A DNA stretch of 64,000 bases from Agathobacter sp. (GCA_022772675.1 JALEZW010000046.1:1-64000), one strand, 5' to 3'; counted from the first letter of the stretch, positions 14,926 to 22,978 are shown. Translations and numbers: made by a program. Notes: generated by a model from the sequence alone, not told the origin.

Positions 14926-15821
14926 GAAATGCAGAGTCGGTAAAAGCAAGATTAAAAAATATAGCAAAAGAAACAGGAAGAACGATGCAGGATGTTTTGA
15001 TTGCTTATGGATTAGAGAGAACCATTATGCGGCTGACAAAGTCAAGCCATGTTGAGAATTTTACATTAAAGGGTGGTATTTTTTTGTATGCACTGATGGA
15101 TGGTGACTTTGCAAGAGCGACTACCGATATTGATTTACTGGCACAGGGTATCAGCAATGACATTGACAAAATGAAAGAGGTGTTTTGTGATATCTTTTCG
15201 GTGAAATTGGATGATCCGCTTTGGTATGACCTCGATTCCTTAAGTGTCAAAAGTATTACCGAATTTAAGGATTACCATGGTGTCAATGTAACGATAGATG
15301 CGTATCTTGACCGTACAAAGATACAGGTTTCTATTGATGTGGGGTTTGGCGATGTTATTTATCCAAAACGGGTTGTGATGGATTTTCCGGTTATATTGAG
15401 TGAAGAAAATCCAAGAGTGTATGCATATTCTTTGAGTTCCAGCATAGCAGAAAAATTTGAGGCGATTGTATCTCTTGGATATGACAATAGCAGATTTAAG
15501 GATTTTTACGATATTTACATTTTATCAGGAAAATATGATATGGATGGTTCCGAGTTAATGGAGGCATGTAAAGAGACATTTGGTCATCGCCATACATCAT
15601 TTGATGATATTGCGGCGTTTGAAGATGATTATGCATCAGATCCGGTCAGACAGTCCCGATGGAAGTCTTTTGCAAAGAAAAAGAAAGTACAGATAGATGT
15701 TACATTAAAAGAAACGATTGAACAGATTAGAGCATTTGTAGAACCAATGGTTGATGCAATAAATTGCAATGAAAAGTTTATGAAAACTTGGAAGCATGAT
15801 TCAAAATCATGGGAGGAATAA
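14922..15821 (+). CDS. abiEii: AbiEii/AbiGii-type nucleotidyltransferase toxin
   Basis: The 299-residue protein carries the nucleotidyltransferase signatures of AbiEii: FTLKGGIFLYAL, then ARATTDIDLLAQG with the DxD pair, YHGVNVTIDAYLD and the helical SSSIAEKFEAIVSLGYDNSRFKDFYDIY block. The family transfers nucleotides to tRNA or other targets to stop growth during infection or antitoxin loss. The start is GTG, overlapping abiEi. The pqqD-like gene starts only 3 bases after its stop, so AbiE and the following cassette genes are probably cotranscribed. Confidence 0.88.
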   Translation: MRNAESVKARLKNIAKETGRTMQDVLIAYGLERTIMRLTKSSHVENFTLKGGIFLYALMDGDFARATTDIDLLAQGISNDIDKMKEVFCDIFSVKLDDPLWYDLDSLSVKSITEFKDYHGVNVTIDAYLDRTKIQVSIDVGFGDVIYPKRVVMDFPVILSEENPRVYAYSLSSSIAEKFEAIVSLGYDNSRFKDFYDIYILSGKYDMDGSELMEACKETFGHRHTSFDDIAAFEDDYASDPVRQSRWKSFAKKKKVQIDVTLKETIEQIRAFVEPMVDAINCNEKFMKTWKHDSKSWEE

Positions 15822-15824
15822 TAC

Positions 15825-16082
15825 ATGAAGCTAAAGGACACCTATATCACCCACGATAGTGATGGAGAACAGATTTTGTTAGACACAAGCAGCTCCTTTG
15901 CGGGACTGATTCGTAACAATAAGACAGCGGCATTTATCGTGGAGTGCTTAAAGGAAGATACCACAGAGGAGAAAATTGTGGAAGCAATGTTTGAAAAGTA
16001 TGATGCACCGACGGATGTACTTGCAAGGGATGTGTCAGAGGTGATAGGAAAGTTAAGGAAAGTTGGAGCTTTAGATGAGTAA
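15825..16082 (+). CDS. PqqD-like RRE protein
   Basis: This 85-residue protein fits the PqqD fold: two N-terminal strands (DTYITHDSDGEQILLDTSS), the FAGLIRNNKTAAFIVECLKED helix and the winged-helix part ending in VIGKLRKVGALDE. PqqD-like proteins bind RiPP leader peptides and present them to enzymes; in lasso clusters the equivalent is B1. It overlaps the next gene by 8 bases, so the pair is probably coupled in translation. It shares a transcript with AbiEii (3-base gap). The Y-x-x-P motif in the 40-residue peptide gives it a plausible ligand. Confidence 0.85.
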   Translation: MKLKDTYITHDSDGEQILLDTSSSFAGLIRNNKTAAFIVECLKEDTTEEKIVEAMFEKYDAPTDVLARDVSEVIGKLRKVGALDE

Positions 16083-16554
16083 GACAACTTACGAAGAATA
16101 TCTCAAACGATATGGAACCCTGATTTATAAAAATACCGGAACCAGTATGCTGCCCCTACTAAAGCAGGGCAGGGATGCTTTTATTGTGAGGGCAGTTGGT
16201 GAGTATGAAACCTGTAAAAAATGGGATGTGGTTCTGTACAAAAGACCACCGGAAAGCTATGTGCTTCACCGGGTGGTGCGGGTACATGATAAAGGCTACG
16301 ATATTCTTGGAGATAACTGTATCGGGATTGAGAGAAATATTCCAAAAGGTGCTGTCATTGGTGTGATGACCGGATTTATACGGAATGGAAAGAAATACCC
16401 GGCAGACAGTACACTTTATAAGTTGTATGTTTTATTCTGGTGCAAGCCATACCGGATTAGGATACTGCTTAAGAAAATATGGCTGAAGTGTTCTCATATA
16501 TTGAGAAAATGTAACTGTTCAGAGCCAAGCAGATTTATCAAAAAAGAGCGATGA
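16075..16554 (+). CDS. S24/S26-like peptidase, S26B (SipW-like) motif set
   Basis: The 159-residue protein contains TGTSMLPLLKQGRDAFIV (nucleophile serine in TSM), WDVVLYKR, YVLHRVVRV and YDILGDNCIG. A histidine in HRVV instead of a lysine is the S26B signal-peptidase pattern. There is no N-terminal membrane anchor; a hydrophobic/basic stretch near residues 121-143 may touch the membrane. In this cassette it is the only protease visible and so the best candidate for leader removal. Residues from about 146 onward are encoded inside a palindromic element (16511-16651), so the C-terminus has been replaced by repeat DNA; the catalytic part is intact. Confidence 0.75.
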   Translation: MSKTTYEEYLKRYGTLIYKNTGTSMLPLLKQGRDAFIVRAVGEYETCKKWDVVLYKRPPESYVLHRVVRVHDKGYDILGDNCIGIERNIPKGAVIGVMTGFIRNGKKYPADSTLYKLYVLFWCKPYRIRILLKKIWLKCSHILRKCNCSEPSRFIKKER

Positions 16555-16651
16555 ATGCTTGCATTCAAGAGCACTTTTTTGTATAAATCTATTTGGCGGA
16601 TACGCCACACCGAGAAAACGACAGTTTTCGAGGTTGGCTCTGAACAGTTAC
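16511..16651. repeat. Palindromic repeat element, family 1, copy 2
   Basis: The 141-bp element has perfect 17-bp terminal inverted repeats (GTAACTGTTCAGAGCCA 16511-16527 and its complement 16635-16651) and internal hairpins. It overlaps the last 44 bases of the S26-like gene and fills the gap before the exporter gene. The ends are related to those at 4035-4164. Confidence 0.85.
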
Positions 16652-16701
16652 GAGAAAGTAATAAAAAATGAATTTGTCTTTACGGCGAAACATAGGCAGG
16701 A

Positions 16702-18384
16702 ATGAATGATATTATGAAAGAGAATAAAAAGGACAATCAGACCACTGCCCTTCGTTACATCAGCGAGGTGGCAGGACGTGGCAAATTGTATATCGTTATT
16801 TTACTGCTGGTGCAGATGGTTCTCGGTATCAGCAGTGTTTTTTATGCCCTTTTGCTTCGTGGTATCATAGATGCTGCCGTAGCCCACGATAAGAACGGGA
16901 TGCTACTTCATATCATTTTATTCTCATCTCTTGTGGTGGGGCAGATTGCCCTTCGGGCAGTGTTACGTTTCTTAGAGGAATTTTCCAAGGCAACTTATGA
17001 GAATGCCTTTAAGAAAAGGCTGTTTCGTGAACTTCTTATGAGAGATTACGGGGAAGTGACAGCTGTTCATTCCGGGGAATGGATGAACCGCCTGACCTCG
17101 GATACGGTGGTGGTAGCGGAAGGACTTTCTACCATTGTTCCGGGAGTGGCAGGAATGATTACCAGAATGGCAGGTGCTCTTGTGGTGATTCTCATGATGG
17201 TGCCGAAGTTTTTCTATATTCTTGTACCGGGTGGTATTCTGCTGGTTCTCCTGACCTATGCTTTCCGCAAGAGATTAAAAAAGCTCCATAAAAGGATGCA
17301 GGAAAAGGATGGCATTGTCCGAATCTTTCTGCAGGAGCATCTGGGAAGTCTGATGATCGTGAAGGCTTTTGAAAGAGAAGAGGAAAGTGTCTTGCAGGCG
17401 GAAAACTTAATGGCAGACCACAAAAAGGCTCGCATGAAGAAGAATCATTTTTCCAATATATGTAACATCGGCTTTGGCGGTGTCATGAATGGAGCGTATG
17501 TACTGGGTGCCGTATATGGAGCCTTTGGAATTTATAACGGAACCATGACCTACGGAATCTTTATGGCGATGTTACAGCTAATCAGCCAGATACAAAATCC
17601 CTTTGCCAATATCACCGGGTATCTGCCTAAGTATTTTGCCATGACAGCCAGTGCCGAAAGACTGATGGAAGGGGAAGAATATAAGCCGGGTAAAAAGAAA
17701 TCCCTGACGGTATCTCAGGTAAAAGACTACTATGAAAACCGATTTGAGGCGCTTTGTATGAACCATGTGGATTTTTCCTATGAGGAAGATAATGAAGTGC
17801 TAAAGGATTATTCTCTTACCGTCCGTAAGGGTGAGTTTGTGGCATTTACCGGAGCTTCCGGCTGTGGCAAGAGTACGGTGCTAAAGCTCTTGTTAGGATT
17901 ATATAAGCCGCAGGCAGGAACGGTTACCCCGGATGAAAGCTATAAAAGGCTTTTTGCCTATGTGCCCCAGGGCAATCACTTAATGAGCGGAACCATACGC
18001 AGTGTGGTGGCATTTGCTGACCTTAAGGAGCAGGAGAATGAGGAGCGGTTAAATAACGCTCTTAATCTAGCCTGTTGTGATTTTGTAAGTGAACTGCCTT
18101 GCGGGGCAGATACAGTGCTTGGAGAACGGGGGCTTGGGTTATCGGAGGGACAGATGCAGAGACTCGCTATCGCAAGGGCAGTCTTTTCAGAAAGTCCGAT
18201 ACTGATTCTTGATGAAGCCACTTCCGCACTGGATGCGGATACCGAGAGAAAAGTGCTTCAGAATATCAGGTCCATGACGGATAAGACCGTCATTATCGTA
18301 ACCCACAGACCGGCGGCTTTGTCGGTATGTGACAGGGAGATACATTTTGGAGAGGAGATGGAACATGCAAAAGGAGATAGATAA
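16702..18384 (+). CDS. ABC exporter (fused TMD-NBD) of the cassette
   Basis: The 560-residue half transporter has about six membrane segments in residues 25-310 and a C-terminal ATPase domain with Walker A TGASGCGKST at about residue 384, a Q-loop, an ABC signature in the divergent form LSEGQMQRLAIARA and Walker B ILILDEATSALD. There is no N-terminal C39 peptidase domain, so the leader must be removed by another protein. Type and position match the exporter (D) gene of lasso and related peptide clusters. The nucleotidyltransferase gene overlaps its end by 20 bases. Confidence 0.9.
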   Translation: MNDIMKENKKDNQTTALRYISEVAGRGKLYIVILLLVQMVLGISSVFYALLLRGIIDAAVAHDKNGMLLHIILFSSLVVGQIALRAVLRFLEEFSKATYENAFKKRLFRELLMRDYGEVTAVHSGEWMNRLTSDTVVVAEGLSTIVPGVAGMITRMAGALVVILMMVPKFFYILVPGGILLVLLTYAFRKRLKKLHKRMQEKDGIVRIFLQEHLGSLMIVKAFEREEESVLQAENLMADHKKARMKKNHFSNICNIGFGGVMNGAYVLGAVYGAFGIYNGTMTYGIFMAMLQLISQIQNPFANITGYLPKYFAMTASAERLMEGEEYKPGKKKSLTVSQVKDYYENRFEALCMNHVDFSYEEDNEVLKDYSLTVRKGEFVAFTGASGCGKSTVLKLLLGLYKPQAGTVTPDESYKRLFAYVPQGNHLMSGTIRSVVAFADLKEQENEERLNNALNLACCDFVSELPCGADTVLGERGLGLSEGQMQRLAIARAVFSESPILILDEATSALDADTERKVLQNIRSMTDKTVIIVTHRPAALSVCDREIHFGEEMEHAKGDR

Positions 18385-19564
18385 GACAGGGGAGGATATG
18401 CTTTATCTTATTACCTGTGCACTCCACAGTAAAACACCGGATAAAGACAAGGTTTGTGGCATGGACCTTGCTGCTCTCTATCGTTATGCCGGACGCCATA
18501 CCCTTGCAGCGATTACCTATGATGCACTGGAACTGCTTGGAGGCAGCACTGGGGATGGACTGCTAGCCATAGCAAAGGATGATACCCTTGTTTCTGTTCT
18601 TACAAAATGGAAGGAGACAAGGGATAAGGCACTACGCAAGAATCTGATGTTAGATGCAGCCAGAAAGAAATTGTTTCAATATATGGATGCAGAGCATATC
18701 TGGCATATGCCCCTGAAGGGTGCGATTTTAAAAGAACTGTACCCGAGACAGGAAATGCGCCAGATGGCAGATAACGATATTCTGTTTGATGCGAATTATG
18801 AAGCGGCTGTAAAGGATTATTTTGTAAGGGAAGGCTATGAAGTGATTTCTTATGCAAAAGGGAATCATGATGTATATGAGAAGGAGCCAGTCTATAATTT
18901 TGAGATGCATACCTCCCTGTTTGGAGAGGCACATAATGAGGTATGGGCAGAATATTATAAGGACATTCAATCAAAACTGATTAAGAGTGATAATTATTGT
19001 CTGTACTCATTTACCGACGAGGATTTTTATATCTATTTTATCGTCCACGCCTTCAAGCACTTTGACGGGTGCGGCACCGGAATCCGCTACTTTGTGGACT
19101 CTTATGTCTATCAGAATGCCAAGGAACTGGACCTGGGCTATATTGAGGGAGAACTGGATAAGTTAGGTGTACTTGCATTTGAAAAGACCTTCCGAAGTAT
19201 TTCCAAGAAGATATTCGGAAAAGGTGAGGATGTAAGTCAGTTAAGCGGGGAAGAATACAGTATGCTTTGCGACAGTATGTTTGCAGGAACCTACGGAAAC
19301 TTACAATCCGGCATTGGCAAAAAGCTTCATAAAATACAGGGGAATGAGGACAGGATAACGAAGAATACGAAAGCGAAATATATCATTGGCAGACTGTTTC
19401 CGCCCATGTCTTATTACAAAGCATATTATCCATTTATATATAAGACTAGAATATTCATACCCTTTTTTGTGATATTCCGAATGGTAAGGGGAGTATTGCA
19501 GCATGGGAAGGAAATGATGAGGGAAATTAGGGTGGTTGTGAAAATTGATCAGGCTGATAATTAG
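18365..19564 (+). CDS. Nucleotidyltransferase family protein (NTP_transf_5 type)
   Basis: The 399-residue protein has the core motif MPLKGAILKELYP...RQMADNDILFD near residues 117-140, the marker of the uncharacterised nucleotidyltransferase family often next to RiPP exporters, including paeninodin-type lasso clusters. The metal-binding acid pair is D-N-D rather than the usual D-x-D-L, still consistent with activity. ATG 18365 was chosen: GGAGATGGA precedes it, and it overlaps the exporter gene end. It closes the cassette and is followed by a terminator. Substrate unknown; modification of the peptide or of a carrier is the likely class of function. Confidence 0.8.
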   Translation: MQKEIDKTGEDMLYLITCALHSKTPDKDKVCGMDLAALYRYAGRHTLAAITYDALELLGGSTGDGLLAIAKDDTLVSVLTKWKETRDKALRKNLMLDAARKKLFQYMDAEHIWHMPLKGAILKELYPRQEMRQMADNDILFDANYEAAVKDYFVREGYEVISYAKGNHDVYEKEPVYNFEMHTSLFGEAHNEVWAEYYKDIQSKLIKSDNYCLYSFTDEDFYIYFIVHAFKHFDGCGTGIRYFVDSYVYQNAKELDLGYIEGELDKLGVLAFEKTFRSISKKIFGKGEDVSQLSGEEYSMLCDSMFAGTYGNLQSGIGKKLHKIQGNEDRITKNTKAKYIIGRLFPPMSYYKAYYPFIYKTRIFIPFFVIFRMVRGVLQHGKEMMREIRVVVKIDQADN

Positions 19565-19593
19565 AAGAGCACCGACCGTAGTCAGTGCTCTTC
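19564..19593. terminator. Bidirectional terminator between cassette and XRE gene
   Basis: GAAGAGCAC (19564-19572) pairs with GTGCTCTTC (19585-19593), with an inner GAC/GTC extension. It overlaps the stop codons of both convergent genes. Confidence 0.65.
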
Positions 19594-19785
19594 CAACATA
19601 AATACATCTTCAACAAGCAGATTGAAGTATGCTGCAATACGGAGCATAAATTCAGCAGATGGAGCCCGTTCCCCACGTTCCACCCTGCCGATGGTTTTTG
19701 TACAGAATCCTGTGGCAGAGGCTAAATCTTCTTGTAGAAGCCCCCGTTCTTCACGAATTGTTTTCAGGTTATTAACGACCGCCAT
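19582..19785 (-). CDS. XRE-family helix-turn-helix regulator, 67 aa
   Basis: Nearly the whole protein is a Cro/C1-type helix-turn-helix: NNLKTIREERGLLQEDLA, then FCTKTIGRVERGERAPS and MLRIAAYFNLLVEDVF. Small XRE proteins of this type act as repressors or antitoxin-like regulators in mobile elements. ATG 19785 follows TAGGTG; a GTG three codons earlier has no space for a site. It is convergent with the peptide cassette, and could control it or the element. Confidence 0.85.
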   Translation of the reverse strand: MAVVNNLKTIREERGLLQEDLASATGFCTKTIGRVERGERAPSAEFMLRIAAYFNLLVEDVFMLEEH

Positions 19786-19859
19786 AGCAAACACCTACTT
19801 TCTGATACTCTTTATGGTAACAAGGATACTTTATAAGCTGTCTATAAAGAAGGACTTGT

Positions 19860-20420
19860 TTATTGTAAGTATTCTTTAATGTCATCCGGATGATTCTTTC
19901 CAACCACTTTTCCAAGAATATCAAAGCGGTCATTCTCACCTACGGGAATAGGAGAGTATTTCTCGTTGAGAGAAATAAGAAATACGCCATTCTTATCATC
20001 CCGCAATTTCTTAATATAAGCCTCTCCGTTAAGATAGAAGATACCAATATCTCCGTTTTCAAGAATATCCTGTTTCAGAACCCAGGCAATCTGCCCATCT
20101 TCAAATTCCGGTTCCATACTGTCACCACTGATTTTTACACCGTAGCTTGCAGATTCAGGTATGATATCCTTCGTAAGCCCGATTGTTTCTTTCGGACCAT
20201 CAACAAGGAAGTTTCCTGTTCCGGCAGACACTGCATTATCATACACATCAATATATCTGCAAAATGGAATAATCTTTGCAGTCTGTTTCTCATATTTTCC
20301 ACTGTCATGCAGCAATCCAATGTAATCCAAAGCCTTTTCCTTACCTTCGTCATTAAGGGAAGAGAGTGGATCTGCCGGATTTACACCAAAAAAAGAAGTG
20401 AGGCGAATCTTCTTGCACAA
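19860..20420 (-). pseudogene. S24-type repressor lacking its DNA-binding head
   Basis: The readable 186 residues contain a LexA/CI-like S24 peptidase domain: VKISGDSMEPEFEDGQIAWV with the serine in GDSM, and GEAYIKKL with the lysine. The first part (FFGVNPADPLSSLNDEGKEKALDYIGLL) is the linker that usually follows an N-terminal helix-turn-helix. That DNA-binding domain is absent: just upstream, the sequence changes at about 20405-20420 into a recombinase remnant on the other strand. The only start is a TTG without a ribosome site. Phage or ICE repressor origin is likely. Confidence 0.75.
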
Positions 20421-20588
20421 AATGAATGTTCAGATATGAAAGAGGAGCTTAGTATTTTGAAGCACCTTGAAATATTTGACAGAGATATACTTGATAAACT
20501 TATCTGTGAAATAAAGATTTATAGTGAGGATGAAATAGAAATAGTCTGGAATACGGAGGATTTTATTTCAAAAATGTTCGACGCATAG
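20403..20588 (+). pseudogene. C-terminal remnant of a large serine recombinase
   Basis: The frame ending at TAG 20586-20588 reads ILKHLEIFDRDILDKLI followed by IKIYSEDEIEIVW and a short tail. This pattern (F-D-R-x-L-x-x-L-V/I ... I-x-V/I-Y-x-x-x-x-I-E-I-x-W) is the typical end of large serine recombinases of clostridial transposons. The catalytic resolvase domain is absent and the start of the fragment meets the truncated repressor. It marks a recombination scar at the right side of the island. Confidence 0.6.
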
Positions 20589-20603
20589 GAAGGAGATGCT
20601 TTG

Positions 20604-21626
20604 ATGGGAAATACAGTAAATAGAATCAGCAAAATGGGCAGTCAGCTGGCTGCCCCGTCAGTAGATACTTATATACATACTCTGTACCGAAATTCTTCCA
20701 TAGTAAATGAAGATACAATAAAGATTATGAAAGAACTGTTTGCAGAGTTGAGAAAAATTAAATCCTGCGGTGATAATGAACGCAGGGAACTTTGGCTTGA
20801 AGTACCCAAAGGAACAATAGCTGACTTTGGAGATTATGAGACAGCAAAAGAATATGGAGATGTTGAAAATTATGAGGAGTTTGAAAGGTGGTGGAAAGAG
20901 GAATACCCCGATGATGTGTACTGGTATCATCTTGTGACGGTAGAAAACGATGGATATATGGCAGTATTTCTCAAAAACCGAATGGTGCTTGAGGTGAATC
21001 TGTTTTTGATGGAAGAACAATATGACCGATTGGGGGATGCAGTCAATCCATTTGTGGAATGGCTGACAGCATCAGTAAAGTGCTGCATTAAACAGATGCA
21101 GGAAGGTACATACAATGAGTATGTAGAGAACCATTTAACACCGGAAAACCGGACTGGTACAATTAGCAGAATTGATTACTGGAGGGCGTTCCCAGAGGTC
21201 AAAGAAAATTATCTGAAAGACTTTTCAAAATCTGATTATGATGAATTTATCAGACTTATGGACGGAGTCAAAGAAATGCCTGAGCCAAATGGAAGGCTGG
21301 AAGCAATGACATCAGGTTTGTTCTTTCGTTGCTGTGCATTGGGATATGAAGCAAATCACTATAAGGGATGCGAATTGTCTCCAAAGGAGCAATATTTGAA
21401 ACATGCCGATGGGCGAGATGAAGGATTGTGTGGCATTGATGAAAACAGTCCGGATGCATTTGAAACATGGTACAATGATCGTATGCGTTCCGGAGGACAT
21501 CCGTGGGAAGTATGCCGGGGAGGAAATTCTACTCATGTTGACCTTTATGTGATGAAGGATGAAAGAGGATATTATTTTTATACAGCAGGTAACGCATGGA
21601 ACAGGCCGGTATTTGACATCAGGTAA
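20604..21626 (+). CDS. Hypothetical protein, 340 aa
   Basis: Not recognised. Soluble and acidic, with no signal peptide. The N-terminal two thirds are helical (RRELWLEVPKGTIADFGDY, FERWWKEEYPDDVYWYHL). The C-terminal third has a compact motif block: DAFETWYNDRMRSGGHPWEVCRGG, then NSTHVDLYV and GYYFYTAGNAWNRP, looking like a small beta domain with conserved His, Cys and Asn. ATG 20604 follows AAGGAGA. It lies between the recombinase remnant and a chromosomal SDR gene, so it may be the last gene of the island. A polymorphic-toxin or immunity-type role is possible; no catalytic site is proven. Confidence 0.65.
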   Translation: MGNTVNRISKMGSQLAAPSVDTYIHTLYRNSSIVNEDTIKIMKELFAELRKIKSCGDNERRELWLEVPKGTIADFGDYETAKEYGDVENYEEFERWWKEEYPDDVYWYHLVTVENDGYMAVFLKNRMVLEVNLFLMEEQYDRLGDAVNPFVEWLTASVKCCIKQMQEGTYNEYVENHLTPENRTGTISRIDYWRAFPEVKENYLKDFSKSDYDEFIRLMDGVKEMPEPNGRLEAMTSGLFFRCCALGYEANHYKGCELSPKEQYLKHADGRDEGLCGIDENSPDAFETWYNDRMRSGGHPWEVCRGGNSTHVDLYVMKDERGYYFYTAGNAWNRPVFDIR

Positions 21627-21685
21627 GAAATGCGCTACACTGACAGTAACTTGTTAATTCTGGTAAGTGTATTAGGAGGGATACT

Positions 21686-22450
21686 ATGGGACGTTTACAG
21701 GACAAAGTTGCGATTGTTACAGGAGGAAACTCCGGTGTAGGAGCTGCTACGGCGTTGCTTTTTGCAAGAGAAGGGGCAAAGGTCGTTATCAGTGCACGCC
21801 GGAAACCACAGCTTGAAGAAGTGGCTGAGAAAATCCGTGAGGCAGGAGGAGAGGTGCTTCCGGTAGTTACGGATATTTCAAAGCCGGAGGATGCAGACAA
21901 TCTGATTTCGAAAACCATTGAGGCTTATGGAAAGGTTGATATTCTGATTAACAGTGCAGGGGTACTGGAGGAAGGGCTTAAGCCAATCGATCGTGTAGAG
22001 GATGCGGATATGGACCGCATCATTGATATCAATACCAAGGGAACGATGTATTGTATGCGCGCTGCAAGCAATCAAATGGCAGCGGCCGGCGGCGGTTCCA
22101 TTGTCAATGTGGCTTCCGTTGCAGGTGTTATGGGCTGCGGAGGGGCGGCATATGTGGCATCAAAGGCTGCAGTTATCGGTATTACACGCCATACGGCACT
22201 TCGATTTGCCGGTACAGGTGTTCGCTGTAACGCAGTTTGTCCGGGAACCATTGTGACACCCATGGTGGCAGGGATGAATCCGGCCAATATGGATGCCGAT
22301 ATGTTTGGACAGATGGCAAAGCACGGGGACTTGAAGGTTCCACCCTGTATGCCGGAAGATGTTGCGAATATTTTGCTGTTCCTTGCATCCGATGAGTCAC
22401 GGGCCATTACCGGCCAGGCAATCGTTTCCGATTTTGGAAGTACCTTGTAG
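21686..22450 (+). CDS. Short-chain dehydrogenase/reductase (classical SDR)
   Basis: The 254-residue protein shows the cofactor motif TGGNSGVGAAT near residue 12, the NSAG motif near 90, catalytic S-Y-K (VASVAG...YVASKAA, Tyr near 156) and the PGTIVTPM loop. An acidic residue is absent and arginine/lysine pairs (SARRKPQ) follow beta-2, suggesting NADP(H) preference. The substrate cannot be told; FabG-like, sugar and steroid dehydrogenases all look like this. A TAGGAGGGA site precedes the ATG. It stands alone and ends at a terminator convergent with rpsT. Confidence 0.88.
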   Translation: MGRLQDKVAIVTGGNSGVGAATALLFAREGAKVVISARRKPQLEEVAEKIREAGGEVLPVVTDISKPEDADNLISKTIEAYGKVDILINSAGVLEEGLKPIDRVEDADMDRIIDINTKGTMYCMRAASNQMAAAGGGSIVNVASVAGVMGCGGAAYVASKAAVIGITRHTALRFAGTGVRCNAVCPGTIVTPMVAGMNPANMDADMFGQMAKHGDLKVPPCMPEDVANILLFLASDESRAITGQAIVSDFGSTL

Positions 22451-22534
22451 AGACAGACAGTAAGATCAAACAGGAATTCTTACGGAAATCCCACTGGCAT
22501 GCTGGCATGAATCAAACAGAAATGTTTACGAAAA

Positions 22535-22568
22535 AATCCCCGCTGGCATGACGGTACCGGTGGGGATT
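22535..22568. terminator. Terminator between the SDR gene and rpsT
   Basis: AATCCCC (22535-22541) pairs with GGGGATT (22562-22568), extended by GCTGG/CCGGT pairs. It is flanked by A-rich DNA on one side and T-rich on the other and can serve both convergent genes. Confidence 0.6.
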
Positions 22569-22587
22569 ATCATATCTATTGTTTCAT

Positions 22588-22851
22588 TTAGGCAATGCCG
22601 TTTACTAACTTTGCTAAACGGGAAACCTTACGAGCTGCATTGTTCTTGTGGTAAACACCCTTAGAGCAGGCACTCTCGATTACGGAAGATGCATTTTTTA
22701 ATGCAGCTTCTGCAGCGGTCTTGTCCTTTGCAGCAACAGCAGCTTCAACCTTCTTAATAGAAGTCTTAACCTCAGAACGGATGGATTTATTTCTTTCCGT
22801 CTTTGTTGCGGTAACTAAAATTCTCTTCTTAGCAGACTTAATGTTAGCCAA
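22588..22851 (-). CDS. rpsT: 30S ribosomal protein S20
   Basis: The 87-residue basic helical protein (ANIKSAKKRILVTATKTERNKS..., ending KNNAARKVSRLAKLVNGIA) is S20, which binds 16S rRNA early in small-subunit assembly. The start is TTG 22851: GGAGGTG lies 6 bases before it, and the mature N-terminus A-N-I-K-S-A-K-K-R follows at once. An upstream in-frame ATG at 22866 overlaps the ribosome site and would add five foreign residues. A TTG start fits the known low-efficiency, self-regulated initiation of rpsT in other bacteria. Divergent from holA, as in many Firmicutes. Confidence 0.95.
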   Translation of the reverse strand: MANIKSAKKRILVTATKTERNKSIRSEVKTSIKKVEAAVAAKDKTAAEAALKNASSVIESACSKGVYHKNNAARKVSRLAKLVNGIA

Positions 22852-22930
22852 TCTGTACACCTCCATATCAAACTGTGATTATTGATGCGGTGAAACAGAC
22901 ACGGACGCTTCATCGCAAACATACTAGAAT

Positions 22931-22959
22931 ATAATATGACAAGTGCCGGTCCGTGTCAA
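22931..22959 (-). promoter_or_regulatory. rpsT promoter
   Basis: On the minus strand TTGACA (22959-22954), exactly 17 bases, then TATTAT (22936-22931), about 80 bases before the TTG start. Confidence 0.8.
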
Positions 22960-22978
22960 GTAAAATTTGAAAAAAGGT

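Noticed and set aside
12386-19564. Calling the cassette a lasso peptide cluster
   Set aside because: No lasso cyclase or B2 transglutaminase-like gene exists in the window, and the ring-position Glu fits only one of several possible core starts.
7005-21626. Calling the island a functional ICE
   Set aside because: Relaxase, coupling protein, VirB6-like protein and a whole integrase are missing, and both edges show broken genes.
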